Shown here: piece by piece, positions 1 to 8,830 of the stretch
Layout of the letters: each line of letters starts with the position of its first letter
Position numbering within the stretch: position 1 is the first letter of the stretch
Source: Pseudomonas sp. ACM7
Lineage (GTDB): Bacteria; Pseudomonadota; Gammaproteobacteria; Pseudomonadales; Pseudomonadaceae
Assembly: GCF_004136015.1 (NCBI RefSeq)
Contig: NZ_CP024866.1
Coordinates: 4,438,001-4,502,000, forward strand
Direction: 5' to 3'
Length of the DNA: 64,000 nt
Notes under the pieces: model-generated
Seen by the model: only the letters and a program-made list of their open reading frames with translations
The model's database searches: none
What the model was told of the DNA's origin: nothing
Position numbers and translations under genes: made by a program

Positions 1-390
1 GTCGTCGAGTTTGACGTAGAGCTTGAGCGGCGGGGTGAAGGGTTCGGGTTGCTGATGCAGCCGCGTCACCCGGTAGGACAGTTCCCATGGCCCTGTCTGC
101 AGGCGGCCCGGGGCGACGAACAGGGTGGCGCGCTCGGTCAGTTCGACGGGGGCGCTGATGGTGTGTTGATCGACCACGTTGTTGTTGAGCAGCAGCTCGA
201 CCTTGTCGCCCAGGTTCTTGTTCGACCAGATCGGGATCTGGACCTTCAGGCCCTGGTCCGGAAAGTTGAGCTGGGCGGCGGCGAGGTTGATGCCCCATTC
301 TTCCGCCGGTGGCCGGGGCTCGAGGGCTCCGGGGATTTCCGGGGCGAGCAGGGCTAGCGGGCTGAGGTTTTTCAGGGCTTGGACGAGCAT
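1..390 (-). CDS. N-terminal part of a repeat protein, paralogue of the gene at 632-4585 (runs off the left edge)
   Basis: The reading frame opens at the ATG at 390 (MLVQALKNLS) and stays open to the window edge, giving 130 residues. The segment around residues 65-130 (GDKVELLLNN to LKLYVKLDD) aligns with residues about 60-150 of the protein starting at 4585 (DDHLKIFWNKK to LKLLVKLDKP), so the two are paralogous and share one beta-rich N-terminal module. No signal peptide is apparent. Function is unknown; the relatives here carry Ig-like repeats, which suggests a surface or secreted protein, but that is inference. It lies downstream of, and on the same strand as, the 632-4585 gene, with a 241-bp gap that contains a hairpin. 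Confidence 0.7.
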   Translation of the reverse strand, partial: MLVQALKNLSPLALLAPEIPGALEPRPPAEEWGINLAAAQLNFPDQGLKVQIPIWSNKNLGDKVELLLNNNVVDQHTISAPVELTERATLFVAPGRLQTGPWELSYRVTRLHQQPEPFTPPLKLYVKLDD

Positions 391-529
391 GGCGGCACTC
401 CGGTCGGTGAGAGGCGATGGAGTGATTTAAGGCTGGAGGCGGGAGGGTTGGCTACTGTCAAAAATAACAGGCCAGGAGTAGTTTCCGATGAACGGTAATT
501 CACGACGGGCTGACCCGCGACAAGGAATG

Positions 530-558
530 CCCGTCCGATCTGTAGCTGATCGGACGGG
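530..558. other. Perfect hairpin between two paralogous repeat-protein genes
   Basis: An 11-bp arm (CCCGTCCGATC, 530-540), a 7-nt loop and a perfect complementary arm (548-558) lie in the 391-631 gap. No T-run follows on either strand, so it is at best a weak terminator for the gene ending at 632. It could also be an operator. Nothing else was recognised in this gap. Confidence 0.45.
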
Positions 559-631
559 ATTACAGCTAATGAAAAACTGCAAGTCGGCAGCAGTAACCAC
601 ACGTTTTGCGTCCGTGCTGAAGGTCTTCCTT

Positions 632-2644
632 CTATCGGATAGCTAGCACGTTCGAATAATGGCCAGTTAACTTCCCGGAGCCTTCACCTCCCCAGACCAG
701 ATATTTGGTTTTCCTGGCTTGCCACGGCCACCAATAGTTGCTTGGGTCGGTTGACCAGTAATGGTGATTACCCATAGGCCAACGCGCGCCGTAGGCCGCG
801 TGTATTTCGTTGAGCTCGCCCATGCTCGGAATACGCGCCCCGTTGGCGGACGCGGATGCATTCGCAGTTCCCCACGTTGCATTACCCAGGCCTATGCAGT
901 GGATTACCCCCGTCACTGTCACGGTGTAACTCTTGGACTGGCCAGCCGCATCTCTGGCGGTGATAGTGGTTGCCCCCCGGCCACGGACAGTGACAAGACC
1001 TGCCCCGTTGACTGCAGCGACACCCGGGTTGCTGGAGGTGTAGATGTAACCCGGCCGCCCACCGGAGGCTTGGTGCTGCACCGAGTTGCCCGCACCGAAC
1101 GCCGGCAAGAGCTCAGGATAGTCCCGCAGGATGTACGTCCTGCCACTCAATGTGACCGGGTTGGTATTGAAGTTCAGCGGCGGCAGCGGAACGTCCCTCG
1201 TGAAGCTCCGTGTAGCGGAGTTCTGCCCAGTGGCCAGTGCTTTGACGTATATCGAGTGCCCGCCAAGGGCTATTGCCAGCGAGGTTGTCCAGATGCCGGT
1301 GGTGCCTCCCCGCGCGGTATGTTTGGCACCATTGTTGTCATAGATCTGCACGTCATACAAAGGCGTTACCTTGCCCGTCAGGCTGACAGATGCATCGGTG
1401 GTTCGGCCTCCGTTGCTCAGCTCTCCTCCTGAATGCCTGACTGAGTCTAGCGTCACAGTAAGGTGGAGCTTGGCCGTAAAGACGTGTGCTGGAGACTCCA
1501 ACTGATCACCGTAAAGCGCCTTGGCTTTAATGGAGTAAACCTTCTGGCTCAGACTGGAGAGCTTGGTGGTTCCATTGCCATTGCCGTCAAGGGGGATGGG
1601 GGCACCAATGGCCGCAGCGCCATCATAGAGCTGGATACGCTGATTGGGATCCGCCTTGACGGTCACCGTGACTTCGGTGTCGTAGGCCGTTCCGTTATAA
1701 GCGACAGGGCCTTTGGAGTCGTTGAGCGCGGTAATTTTGGGTTCGGTGGCGATACCGATTGTGAACGTCCTCGGTTCACTGTTCTTCTCATCGGCGTCGT
1801 ACTGGGCAATGGCTATGACACGATGCAAGCCCGCGATAAGCTCCACCGGCTGCGTCCATATTCCGCTCTCATTGACGGTAGGCTGGTCTTTAGAGACTTC
1901 GTTTATCTGGACGTCGACTGTTTCACCCCGTGTTGCCGTGCCTTGTATTGTCAGACGTTTGTCGTAGGTCAACGCGCCTTCGGGAATGTCGATATTTTGC
2001 GCATTTTTCACGGAGGTGATAATGGGTTTCAGATAGTCGTAGCGTGTGTGGATATTCAGTTGCAGGCTCGGGAAGTCGATCGCGGTGGCTTCATCCGTGC
2101 TGCCATCGAAGATCACCTTGCACTTCACGGTGATGTCCGAACGATGAACCAGTTTCAATAACTCCGTTCTGAGCAGTGTTTCGTTCAACCCCTGGGTTGC
2201 TTGCGGGTCGCTGAGCGAATGGCCCTTGAGCAAATCGATTATGTAAACGCCGGTGCTGGTGCGCCCCTCGACACTCAGCCAGACACGTTGCCTGGCCGCG
2301 CTGAATGGCCAAGACTTCACTAGAACCCTGGCGTCGCCGGTAAACTCCATCAGATCCAGCACCCCTGCCAACGCCAGCGGAACCTCTGGCGTTGGCAGGT
2401 CTTTCTCAGGGTCCTGGAAGCCCAGTATGTTCAGTGATAGCTCTTCGGAAGGAGTCCACAGGTTATAACGCTGCACTGCGTAACTGACCGACACCTCGCG
2501 ACGGATGTTGGCACCGACCACTTTCGCAGGCAGGTGAAACGTGACCGTACCGGAGGCTTCGGCGGGTTTTTCGAGATCTTCCGAAGTGCCATCCCCAGGC
2601 GTTCCCCGCCATTTCAATCCAAGTGAGTCCAGCGTTTCATCCAT
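632..2644 (-). CDS. Ig-like repeat protein, C-terminal portion (probably the second half of one interrupted gene)
   Basis: 670 codons from ATG 2644. The protein is a string of beta-sandwich modules of about 90 residues. Near residues 490-575 is a Big_2-type domain (SSNPGVAAVNGAGLVTVRG, then TTITARDAAG). The last 90 residues (ARIPSMGELNEIHAAYG, HHYWSTD, YLVWGG, NVLAIR) resemble the lectin-like C-terminal domain of invasin/DUF823-type bacterial adhesins. The frame is the same as that of the gene ending at 2657; only a TGA and four sense codons separate them, the start has no good ribosome binding site, and the first residues complete a repeat module begun upstream. It is therefore best read as the C-terminal half of a 1,317-residue protein. 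A surface or secreted role is inferred from the domains. Confidence 0.75.
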   Translation of the reverse strand: MDETLDSLGLKWRGTPGDGTSEDLEKPAEASGTVTFHLPAKVVGANIRREVSVSYAVQRYNLWTPSEELSLNILGFQDPEKDLPTPEVPLALAGVLDLMEFTGDARVLVKSWPFSAARQRVWLSVEGRTSTGVYIIDLLKGHSLSDPQATQGLNETLLRTELLKLVHRSDITVKCKVIFDGSTDEATAIDFPSLQLNIHTRYDYLKPIITSVKNAQNIDIPEGALTYDKRLTIQGTATRGETVDVQINEVSKDQPTVNESGIWTQPVELIAGLHRVIAIAQYDADEKNSEPRTFTIGIATEPKITALNDSKGPVAYNGTAYDTEVTVTVKADPNQRIQLYDGAAAIGAPIPLDGNGNGTTKLSSLSQKVYSIKAKALYGDQLESPAHVFTAKLHLTVTLDSVRHSGGELSNGGRTTDASVSLTGKVTPLYDVQIYDNNGAKHTARGGTTGIWTTSLAIALGGHSIYVKALATGQNSATRSFTRDVPLPPLNFNTNPVTLSGRTYILRDYPELLPAFGAGNSVQHQASGGRPGYIYTSSNPGVAAVNGAGLVTVRGRGATTITARDAAGQSKSYTVTVTGVIHCIGLGNATWGTANASASANGARIPSMGELNEIHAAYGARWPMGNHHYWSTDPSNYWWPWQARKTKYLVWGGEGSGKLTGHYSNVLAIR

Positions 2645-2656
2645 GGATGCGTAGCT

Positions 2657-4585
2657 TCACTCGATATCAACACCGTTGAGCGCATCCATCGGATTGAGTG
2701 TTCCGCTGGGAGCCTGGACAACCTTGGGCGGCGGTAACAGCCCCAACGGTATGCCAACCATTACTTCCAGGGGCGCCGAGTAGCTGTACTTCCGAGTGGC
2801 GGCATGCAGGAGGGTATACCTGACGGTGACGTTGTAGCCGATATTGGCCGAGACGAACCTGGCGTCTACCCGGAAGCGTACCGGCTGGCCGATAGTCGTC
2901 ATCGTGATGGGCACGCTGCCTTGGGTAGTCCCGAAGGGATTGATGCCAATCCAGTGATAAGTCAGTGTGTCGCCCTTGACCCAGTTGACAGGTTTGATCA
3001 GCACATGGGCCTGGGTGTAAACCTGAGAGGGATCGATCACCCCGTCCTTGGCTTCCTCGACTTCCGGCGCCGGCAGCGTCGCCCGCAGCGATCCGACCTC
3101 GACTCTCAGGAAATCGGATTTGCTGACGCCATATTGGTGGGTGGTGTCGTTGGACACCCGGTAATACAGCTTGAGGCTGCCATTGTTCAACGCCTGGATA
3201 TGCTCACCCCAAACATAAACAATGACGCCGCCTTCTTTTTGCTCGTCGTCGCTGACGGCGTGTTGCTCTTCATGCACATACGGAGTGGCGTCTGAAGTCG
3301 TGCCCTCCCAAATCAGGTTGATCCAGTCCCCGTTGGCAATGCTCGGGTAACGGATTACCACCGTTGCCATCATGGCATCGGCCGGTAGCACGGCTCCGAT
3401 CACCTCATTGATCGTTGGGGCCGGCAGTTGTGCGGGATCGCCGATCACATCGACAAAGGCGCGTTTGGAAGAGAGGATCTCCCCGCCGACCTTTTTGTGT
3501 AACTCATAAGAGGCATCGAGCGTTCCCAGGGCAAAGAGACTTACGAATTCAAAGGGTATGAACCTCTCAAGAATGTGGGGAATATTCGAAACAGTGGCCT
3601 CGGCTGTAAATGTTCGTGGCGGGCTCCCCGGCAGCGGGGTGCCAATGACCCTGATTTTAATGATGTCGCCCGGATCGAACTCATCGCCACTCTTCATAAG
3701 GATTTGCAGCGTGACGGGTTGATGGTCCAGATCCTTGAGATGAATTTGCCCGTTATCCGCTTCCTTGAAAATGGCCGCATCCAGGCGAGCAGCGCCGGCT
3801 TCAACTAAAACAGTGGTGTCTTTTGACCATTTTTCACTGTAATTCCACAGCTCATCATGTACCTCGTAATGGACGCGTACTTTATCGGCGTCACCGGCGG
3901 TCAGAATGTCGGCTGGTTGGGCTGTAATTACAATTTCGGCAGTGCCGTCCACTTCTGCCTGCGATAACTCGTGCGACAGGAGAAACACACTGCCCCACTG
4001 CACCTGGATGACGTCGCGCAGGGTGATCCCCGGATAAGCCTTGATGGTCATCGGTACACCCTTGGCAGCCCACTCTTTAGTGACGCCATTGTCGATGACA
4101 TCCTGAGGCAACCGAATCATCTCAAGTGCCGAATGCCAGGGCTTATGAGGTTCCTTATCATCACCGGCGGGTTTGTCCAGTTTGACCAAAAGCTTCAATT
4201 GGGCCGACGGGTCGTCGGGTACGGTTTCTCCGGCACGGGTCAATTGGTAATAACACTCTGCCAAGCCCGGTACGACATCGTTTGTTGGCAGGAAAAAGAA
4301 CAGTCGTTTGTTAAGCTCTTCAGGCTTTACTTTCAGCTCATGGATCAGCTTTTTGTTCCAGAAAATTTTCAGGTGATCATCGACTGCCATTTTGTCGTCG
4401 TAGCGGTCAATCACGCATAACATCCCGCCGGCATGCTCTTTGACGACCGCAATATTGATACCGCCATCAGCATCCACGACAGGGCGGATCATCCCCGCGA
4501 TGAACAACGGCCACAATTGTAGTGGTGTTATGACCGTGGAGAGTTCTTCTCGAGGTATAAACAGGAACCGGCTTAATGAGGACAT
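2657..4585 (-). CDS. Ig-like repeat protein, N-terminal portion, ending at an in-frame TGA
   Basis: The start is the ATG at 4585 (MSSLSRFLF), with ACGGAG about 7 nt upstream; an upstream in-frame TTG has no separate ribosome binding site. The N-terminal module (to about residue 160) matches the partial gene at 1-390. At least three repeats follow that begin P.(V/I).EA..G.LDP or similar: PTINEVIGAVLPAD, PAPEVEEAKDGVIDPS and PPKVVQAPSGTLNPMD. The last of these is cut by the stop right after NGVDIE, and its second half (DSLGLKWRGTPGDG, matching DTLTYHWIGINPFG in the previous repeat) is encoded beyond the TGA in the same frame. No signal peptide or membrane segment is obvious. No enzymatic motif was seen. 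Confidence 0.8.
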   Translation of the reverse strand: MSSLSRFLFIPREELSTVITPLQLWPLFIAGMIRPVVDADGGINIAVVKEHAGGMLCVIDRYDDKMAVDDHLKIFWNKKLIHELKVKPEELNKRLFFFLPTNDVVPGLAECYYQLTRAGETVPDDPSAQLKLLVKLDKPAGDDKEPHKPWHSALEMIRLPQDVIDNGVTKEWAAKGVPMTIKAYPGITLRDVIQVQWGSVFLLSHELSQAEVDGTAEIVITAQPADILTAGDADKVRVHYEVHDELWNYSEKWSKDTTVLVEAGAARLDAAIFKEADNGQIHLKDLDHQPVTLQILMKSGDEFDPGDIIKIRVIGTPLPGSPPRTFTAEATVSNIPHILERFIPFEFVSLFALGTLDASYELHKKVGGEILSSKRAFVDVIGDPAQLPAPTINEVIGAVLPADAMMATVVIRYPSIANGDWINLIWEGTTSDATPYVHEEQHAVSDDEQKEGGVIVYVWGEHIQALNNGSLKLYYRVSNDTTHQYGVSKSDFLRVEVGSLRATLPAPEVEEAKDGVIDPSQVYTQAHVLIKPVNWVKGDTLTYHWIGINPFGTTQGSVPITMTTIGQPVRFRVDARFVSANIGYNVTVRYTLLHAATRKYSYSAPLEVMVGIPLGLLPPPKVVQAPSGTLNPMDALNGVDIE

Positions 4586-4666
4586 GATCAACTCCGTCTG
4601 AAGATGAGGGGCGCAGCGCTTCTGCGGGCTTCTCTTCTTTTAGGTCAATTGATCGTCTGCCGGCTA

Positions 4667-4682
4667 CTGTCAGATCTGACAG
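4667..4682. promoter_or_regulatory. 16-bp perfect palindrome in the 5' region of the repeat-protein gene
   Basis: CTGTCAGA followed directly by TCTGACAG is a perfect palindrome about 80 bp before the start at 4585 and just after the lapD stop. It has no loop and no following T-run, which favours a dimeric regulator site over a terminator. No regulator is identified. Confidence 0.35.
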
Positions 4683-4716
4683 GTACACACAGGTTTAAGA
4701 CGAACGGTCGTTCCCC

Positions 4717-6657
4717 TCACATCGGCTCCGGCGGCCCAATCAACCGCCCCATCACTCCAAACAATCCCAACTCCCGGATCACCTCCAGCTCTCCTTTGGT
4801 TTCCACCATCTCCGCAATCAACGGCAAATCAATACTGTTGGTTGCCCGAAATATCGCTTCGATAAATAGCCGTTTATCACTCTGCTCATCAATGTGACGG
4901 ATGTAAGCACCATCGATTTTCAAGTAAGCCAGCCCCAGTTGAGTCAGGTTGCCGATCTGGCCGAAGCTGCCGCCAAAATGCTGCAGACCGATGCGGTAAC
5001 CAGTGTTGAGCAGGCTGTGGCTCAGGCGTTGCAGTTCTTCCTGAGGTGGCAGTTGGCGTTCGTCGATTTCCAGAATCAGCAGGGGCGCGAGTTCAGGCAG
5101 CGATTCGAGCATGTCGAGGATGTGTTGCAGTTGCGCTGGATCGCGCAGGGTGCTGCCGGACAGGCTTAACGCCAGGGGCCAACGATTGACGATGAGGTAG
5201 TCGAGGGTCGCTTCGAGCATCGCCAGGTCGAACCGCGCCGACCAGCCGAGACGCTCGATCCACGGCAGGAAATGCCCGGCGGCTATCGCCTCGCCCTGAG
5301 GGTCGATCAGGCGCGCGAGGACTTTGTGATGCAGCACCTGGCTGGTGTCGGCGCATTGCACCACCGGCTGGAAATACAGTTGCATCTTGCCGTGGGTCAG
5401 GGCGTCGTCGATCCAGGTTTGCCAGTCGTTTGGGGACGGGTTCGGCTCGGTGATGGAATCGGCCAAGTGAACCCACGGGCGCTCGGGATGTTGCCGGGCT
5501 TCGATCAACGCCTGATCCAGTCGCAGCAGCACGTCACTGGCCGGCTCACCGGGGTGGTAAGGGGCGATCCCCAAATGCGCCACCGGCATGGCGTCGCTGG
5601 CGCCGGTCAGGCGCAGGTTTTCCAGGGTGGCGCTGATTTCGCAGGCCAGGCGTGCGGCGTCGGTGCTGTCCAGCCCTGGCGTCAGCAGGCTGAATTCACC
5701 GCCACGATTGCGCGCGGCTAGCCAGGTGCGACGTTCCGGTGGCTGGGTCAAGCGCTTGAGTAATTCACCGACGGCGCTGATCAGCGCATCGGTGCGCTGG
5801 CCACCCAAGCGTTGGTTGAGACCGACCAGATCGTTGATCCGCAGCATCAGCAAATGGCCGTCGCTGCTCTGCTCGGAGACCAGCAACTCGTCGGCCAACT
5901 CTTCATCCAGCAAGCGTCGATTGGCCAGGCCTGTAAGGTTGTCCTGATAGGACTCGACCCGCAGTTTTTCACTGCGTGCGACCTCTTCGGCGAACAGCGT
6001 TTTGAGCTTCTCGACCATCTGGTTCATGGCCAATACCACGCGTTTCAACTCCGGTGTGCGCGGCAGTTTCGGCAGGCTGAGGAACTCGCGTTTGCTGATG
6101 GCTTCGGCTTGTTTGACCATGGTGTCGAGTGGACGAAATTGCCGGCGCAGCAACCAGCCACCAAACACGGCACTGAGCAGACCACACACCAGTAACCAGA
6201 TCAGGCTGCCGAGGGTGCTGTCCCATAGTTTGGCCAGGGCGAACTGCGGATTGCTCAACACTTCGACCCGTGCCGCCTGGACCCAGCCGCGCATGATCAG
6301 CGCTTCGCCACCGGCTGGGTGCAGGTTGACCAGGCTCACAAACCAGGCGGGAACGCCCTCGATTTGCCCCGGCGCACTGCGCTCCACCAGCACCTGCGCA
6401 TCCTCGATGTTGATGATTCGAATGCTGTTGAAATAACCGCTGTCGAAAATCGAGCTGACCATTAGTTCGATCATGGCCGGGTCATCGATTTGCGCCGTCA
6501 ACGACAAACCCAACGCGGTGGCGGCGTCCTGGGCGTGGGAGCGCAACTGGCCGAGCATCTGGTCGCGAGAGCTTTCCAGACTGACAAAAAAACTGCCGCT
6601 GAACGCCACCAGCAAGAACAGGCAGATGGCGAGAAACAACTGTTTACGCAGTGACAT
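4717..6657 (-). CDS. lapD: LapD, inner-membrane c-di-GMP receptor controlling adhesin retention
   Basis: 646 residues, the usual LapD length. Order: membrane segment 1 (about 7-27), periplasmic LapD/MoxY-type output domain (about 28-150), membrane segment 2 (about 152-172), HAMP (about 173-225), degenerate GGDEF domain (RGGEF in place of GGDEF) and degenerate EAL domain (KVLARL in place of EAL). Both enzymatic signatures are lost, as expected for a c-di-GMP receptor rather than an enzyme. In P. fluorescens, c-di-GMP-bound LapD holds LapG and so protects the adhesin LapA from cleavage. The ATG at 6657 has AAGGAG upstream. lapG lies 22 bp upstream on the same strand, an operon-like spacing. Confidence 0.95.
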   Translation of the reverse strand: MSLRKQLFLAICLFLLVAFSGSFFVSLESSRDQMLGQLRSHAQDAATALGLSLTAQIDDPAMIELMVSSIFDSGYFNSIRIINIEDAQVLVERSAPGQIEGVPAWFVSLVNLHPAGGEALIMRGWVQAARVEVLSNPQFALAKLWDSTLGSLIWLLVCGLLSAVFGGWLLRRQFRPLDTMVKQAEAISKREFLSLPKLPRTPELKRVVLAMNQMVEKLKTLFAEEVARSEKLRVESYQDNLTGLANRRLLDEELADELLVSEQSSDGHLLMLRINDLVGLNQRLGGQRTDALISAVGELLKRLTQPPERRTWLAARNRGGEFSLLTPGLDSTDAARLACEISATLENLRLTGASDAMPVAHLGIAPYHPGEPASDVLLRLDQALIEARQHPERPWVHLADSITEPNPSPNDWQTWIDDALTHGKMQLYFQPVVQCADTSQVLHHKVLARLIDPQGEAIAAGHFLPWIERLGWSARFDLAMLEATLDYLIVNRWPLALSLSGSTLRDPAQLQHILDMLESLPELAPLLILEIDERQLPPQEELQRLSHSLLNTGYRIGLQHFGGSFGQIGNLTQLGLAYLKIDGAYIRHIDEQSDKRLFIEAIFRATNSIDLPLIAEMVETKGELEVIRELGLFGVMGRLIGPPEPM

Positions 6658-6679
6658 AAATCGCTCCTTGCTCAGGTGG

Positions 6680-7396
6680 CTAGCCGTCGCCCACGGCGAA
6701 CCCTTCGGCCTGCATCTTTTTTAGTACGTCCTGCCAGCGCGACAGTTTTTTCGAGTCGCTGCTGCGTTTGCCGCCATTGGCTCCCGGCAAGTACAGGCCT
6801 TCTGCGTTGAAGGCGTACACCGGCAACAAGTCTTTGCGTTGGGAGGCGGGGCGGACCTCGCCGATCAAGTTGTCCAGCACCAGCGGATCGGCCGTGGGGC
6901 TGTTGTAGAAAGTCAGCACCATGTGCGCCTGGTTCTGGGTCAGGGCTTTGACGTAGGTGATGCGTAGTTTTTCGCTGGGAATTCCCAGGTAGCGCAGACT
7001 GAAATATTTCGCCAGTGCGTAGTCCTCGCAATCAGCGGAACCCTTGATCAGGGATTCGACGGGCGTGGCCCAGTAATCGGTCTGATGCCAGATGCGGGTA
7101 TCGTCCAGAAAGCTCAGTTGCTGATTGAAGAAGCGATTGACCGCGTTCAGTTGCTCGCGCTCGGGCGCGTTGACTTCGCTTTGCAGCATCTGACTCCAGG
7201 CCTCGATCCTTCCCCGTCCCGGGCCGAGGGTGCCGTAGCGATCTTCGGCGGTATGCAGAATCTGCGTAAAACTCCAGTTGGCCCAGACACTGCCCAGCCC
7301 GGCCAACAGAAAAGTGATCAGCAACAGCCATCCGCCGAGCCGAAGTCGGAGCGTTGACCATCCGGGACTACGCGGACTACGCGGACTGCGGGACAT
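6680..7396 (-). CDS. lapG: LapG, periplasmic cysteine protease for large adhesins
   Basis: 238 residues of the transglutaminase-like cysteine peptidase family (DUF920). An N-terminal membrane/signal segment lies at about 20-40. The catalytic triad is visible as Cys123 (in SADCEDYAL), His158 (in NQAHMVLTF) and Asp175 (in LVLDNL); the acidic residues beside Cys123 match the calcium-binding site known in this family. LapG cleaves the N-terminus of LapA and releases biofilm cells when c-di-GMP falls and LapD lets it go. It is transcribed towards lapD. The N-terminus has a small SRSPRSPRSP repeat just before the membrane segment. Confidence 0.95.
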   Translation of the reverse strand: MSRSPRSPRSPGWSTLRLRLGGWLLLITFLLAGLGSVWANWSFTQILHTAEDRYGTLGPGRGRIEAWSQMLQSEVNAPEREQLNAVNRFFNQQLSFLDDTRIWHQTDYWATPVESLIKGSADCEDYALAKYFSLRYLGIPSEKLRITYVKALTQNQAHMVLTFYNSPTADPLVLDNLIGEVRPASQRKDLLPVYAFNAEGLYLPGANGGKRSSDSKKLSRWQDVLKKMQAEGFAVGDG

Positions 7397-7479
7397 GTCT
7401 GGCCGCTCGGGTGCAGATGCCTGAAGTCTAGGCGGTGTTTTTGGGGAGGCAGGACAAATCGTCGGTTGGTACGCGGACT

Positions 7480-7612
7480 TGTAGCAGCTGGCGGAGCCTG
7501 CGTTCGGCTGCGAAGCAGTCGTAAATCCTGAATCCCGGGTTTAACTGGAAGACCGCGTTGCCTGATTTCACGACTGCTTCGCAGCCGAACGCAGCCTTCG
7601 GCAGCTGCTACA
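7480..7612. repeat. Long inverted repeat, family C (GTAGCAGCTG type)
   Basis: Outer arms TGTAGCAGCTG and CAGCTGCTACA, with inner arms around GCGTTCGGCTGCGAAGCAGTCGTAAAT and its complement, form a two-armed REPIN-like element of about 133 bp. A second copy lies at 23343-23488. It fills the gap between lapG and the DUF454 gene (7397-7627); nothing else was seen there. Confidence 0.8.
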
Positions 7613-7627
7613 GGGAGCGTGGTGAAT

Positions 7628-8023
7628 TCAGGATTTGTGCAGGGTTTTCTGTTTGAGGATGTAGACGGTCACCAGAACGGCGCTGGTCAGCATGAACCCC
7701 CGCGCCCACGGCAGGGGCACCAGATAGCAGGAGAGCAGGATGCTCGCCCACATCAGGCCGATGGCGTAGACCTTGCCTTTGAGCGGGATGCCGTTGCCGC
7801 TCAGGTAATCGCGAACCCACGGCCCAAGCCGCGGATGTTCAACCAGCCAATGATAGAAACGCGGCGAACTGCGGGCGAAGCAGGCGGCCGCCAGCAGCAG
7901 GAAGGGCGTGGTGGGTAACACTGGCAGGAAAATCCCGATTACCCCCAGCGCTACGCTCAGCCAGCCAATGGCCAGCAGCACGTAACGCAACATCAGGGAG
8001 CGGTTGCCTATGGGGTTGTCCAT
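7628..8023 (-). CDS. DUF454 (YbaN-like) small inner-membrane protein
   Basis: 131 residues from the ATG at 8023 (MDNPIGNRSL), with AAGG 9 nt upstream; an in-frame TTG two codons earlier is a less likely start. The sequence has hydrophobic segments near residues 10-50 and 85-125 and the family core GIFLPVLPTTPFLLLAAACFARSSPRF, typical of DUF454/YbaN proteins of about 120-130 residues. The function of the family is not established. It begins 10 bp after the stop of the YecA-family gene and is probably co-transcribed with it. Confidence 0.85.
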   Translation of the reverse strand: MDNPIGNRSLMLRYVLLAIGWLSVALGVIGIFLPVLPTTPFLLLAAACFARSSPRFYHWLVEHPRLGPWVRDYLSGNGIPLKGKVYAIGLMWASILLSCYLVPLPWARGFMLTSAVLVTVYILKQKTLHKS

Positions 8024-8033
8024 AGGCAAAACC

Positions 8034-8621
8034 TTAGTGGTGACGAGGCTTGAGGATCGCCGGTTTTTCGTCTGGCGCCTGGCATAGCAGGTACAGCGCG
8101 GTCAGGGCTTCCGGGATCTGCACGATCATGTCGTCCATCAGGTTGGCGTCTTTGGCGATGTCTTCGAACTCAGGCTGTTCGTCGAACAGACCCGAACCGA
8201 CCATGATCGGCAGCAGCATTTCGCTGACTTCGTCTTCGGCGGTTTCGAACCAGGCCGCTTCGCGCAGGAACACGCCTTCCATGAAACCGATACACCAGCC
8301 GCGCAGGTCGGAGTCATCCGGCTCTTCGCCCAGGTCCAGGTCGCAGGGCAACTCGAACTCTTCATCGGATGCCAGTTGGCGAGCGATGTGAGCCTTGAGG
8401 GCCAACAGGGTGGATTCGATCGCTTCACGCTCGGTGTCGTCGGCGTAATGCGGCTCTTCGGCGAAGAGGGCGTCGATCCATTCACGGTCGGGAACGGTTT
8501 CGGAACAGATCGACAGCGCAGTGAGGTAGCCGTGGGCGGCCACGTAGTCCAGCGCCTCGTCATGCAGTTCGTCGGCGTCGAGGAAGACTTGCAGGCGGGT
8601 TAGTTGCTCAGCGAAGGACAT
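8034..8621 (-). CDS. YecA/UPF0149 family protein
   Basis: 195 residues from the ATG at 8621 (MSFAEQLTRLQVFLDAD), with AAGG upstream. A longer frame to 8726 would run back towards the REP element and lacks a convincing ribosome binding site. The protein is acidic with the UPF0149 pattern LHDEALDYVAAHGYLTAL and GWCIGFMEGVFLREAAW. It lacks the C-terminal SEC-C zinc motif of some YecA proteins. Role unknown. It is the promoter-proximal gene of a two-gene unit with the DUF454 gene. Confidence 0.85.
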   Translation of the reverse strand: MSFAEQLTRLQVFLDADELHDEALDYVAAHGYLTALSICSETVPDREWIDALFAEEPHYADDTEREAIESTLLALKAHIARQLASDEEFELPCDLDLGEEPDDSDLRGWCIGFMEGVFLREAAWFETAEDEVSEMLLPIMVGSGLFDEQPEFEDIAKDANLMDDMIVQIPEALTALYLLCQAPDEKPAILKPRHH

Positions 8622-8730
8622 TAAAGGGCTACCTTGGGAATTAAACAGATGCGGGAATTCTAGGCCTTCTTGAGCGCTTGGGCCAGCCGCGCGGCATATT
8701 TGCCCCATCGCGGCCCCGCGAAACACCGCA

Positions 8731-8830
8731 ATCCCTGTGGGAGCGGGCTTGCTCGCGAAAGCGGTGTTTCAGTCAACGCAAATGTTGAACGTTAAGCCGC
8801 CTTCGCGAGCAAGCCCGCTCCCACAGGGAT
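8731..8830. repeat. REP pair (REPIN), standard arms
   Basis: Facing arms ATCCCTGTGGGAGCGGGC... and its exact complement flank a variable centre. This is the common P. fluorescens REP family A with core GTGGGAGCGGGCTTGCTCGCG. It lies in the 8622-9034 gap between the divergent YecA-family and recQ genes. The rest of that gap holds a possible -10 element TATACT at 8891-8896 and nothing else I recognise. Confidence 0.9.

Noticed and set aside
372..602. 76-codon minus-strand frame in the 391-631 gap
   Set aside because: Overlaps the start of the partial repeat protein gene in another frame, contains the hairpin and has no ribosome binding site.
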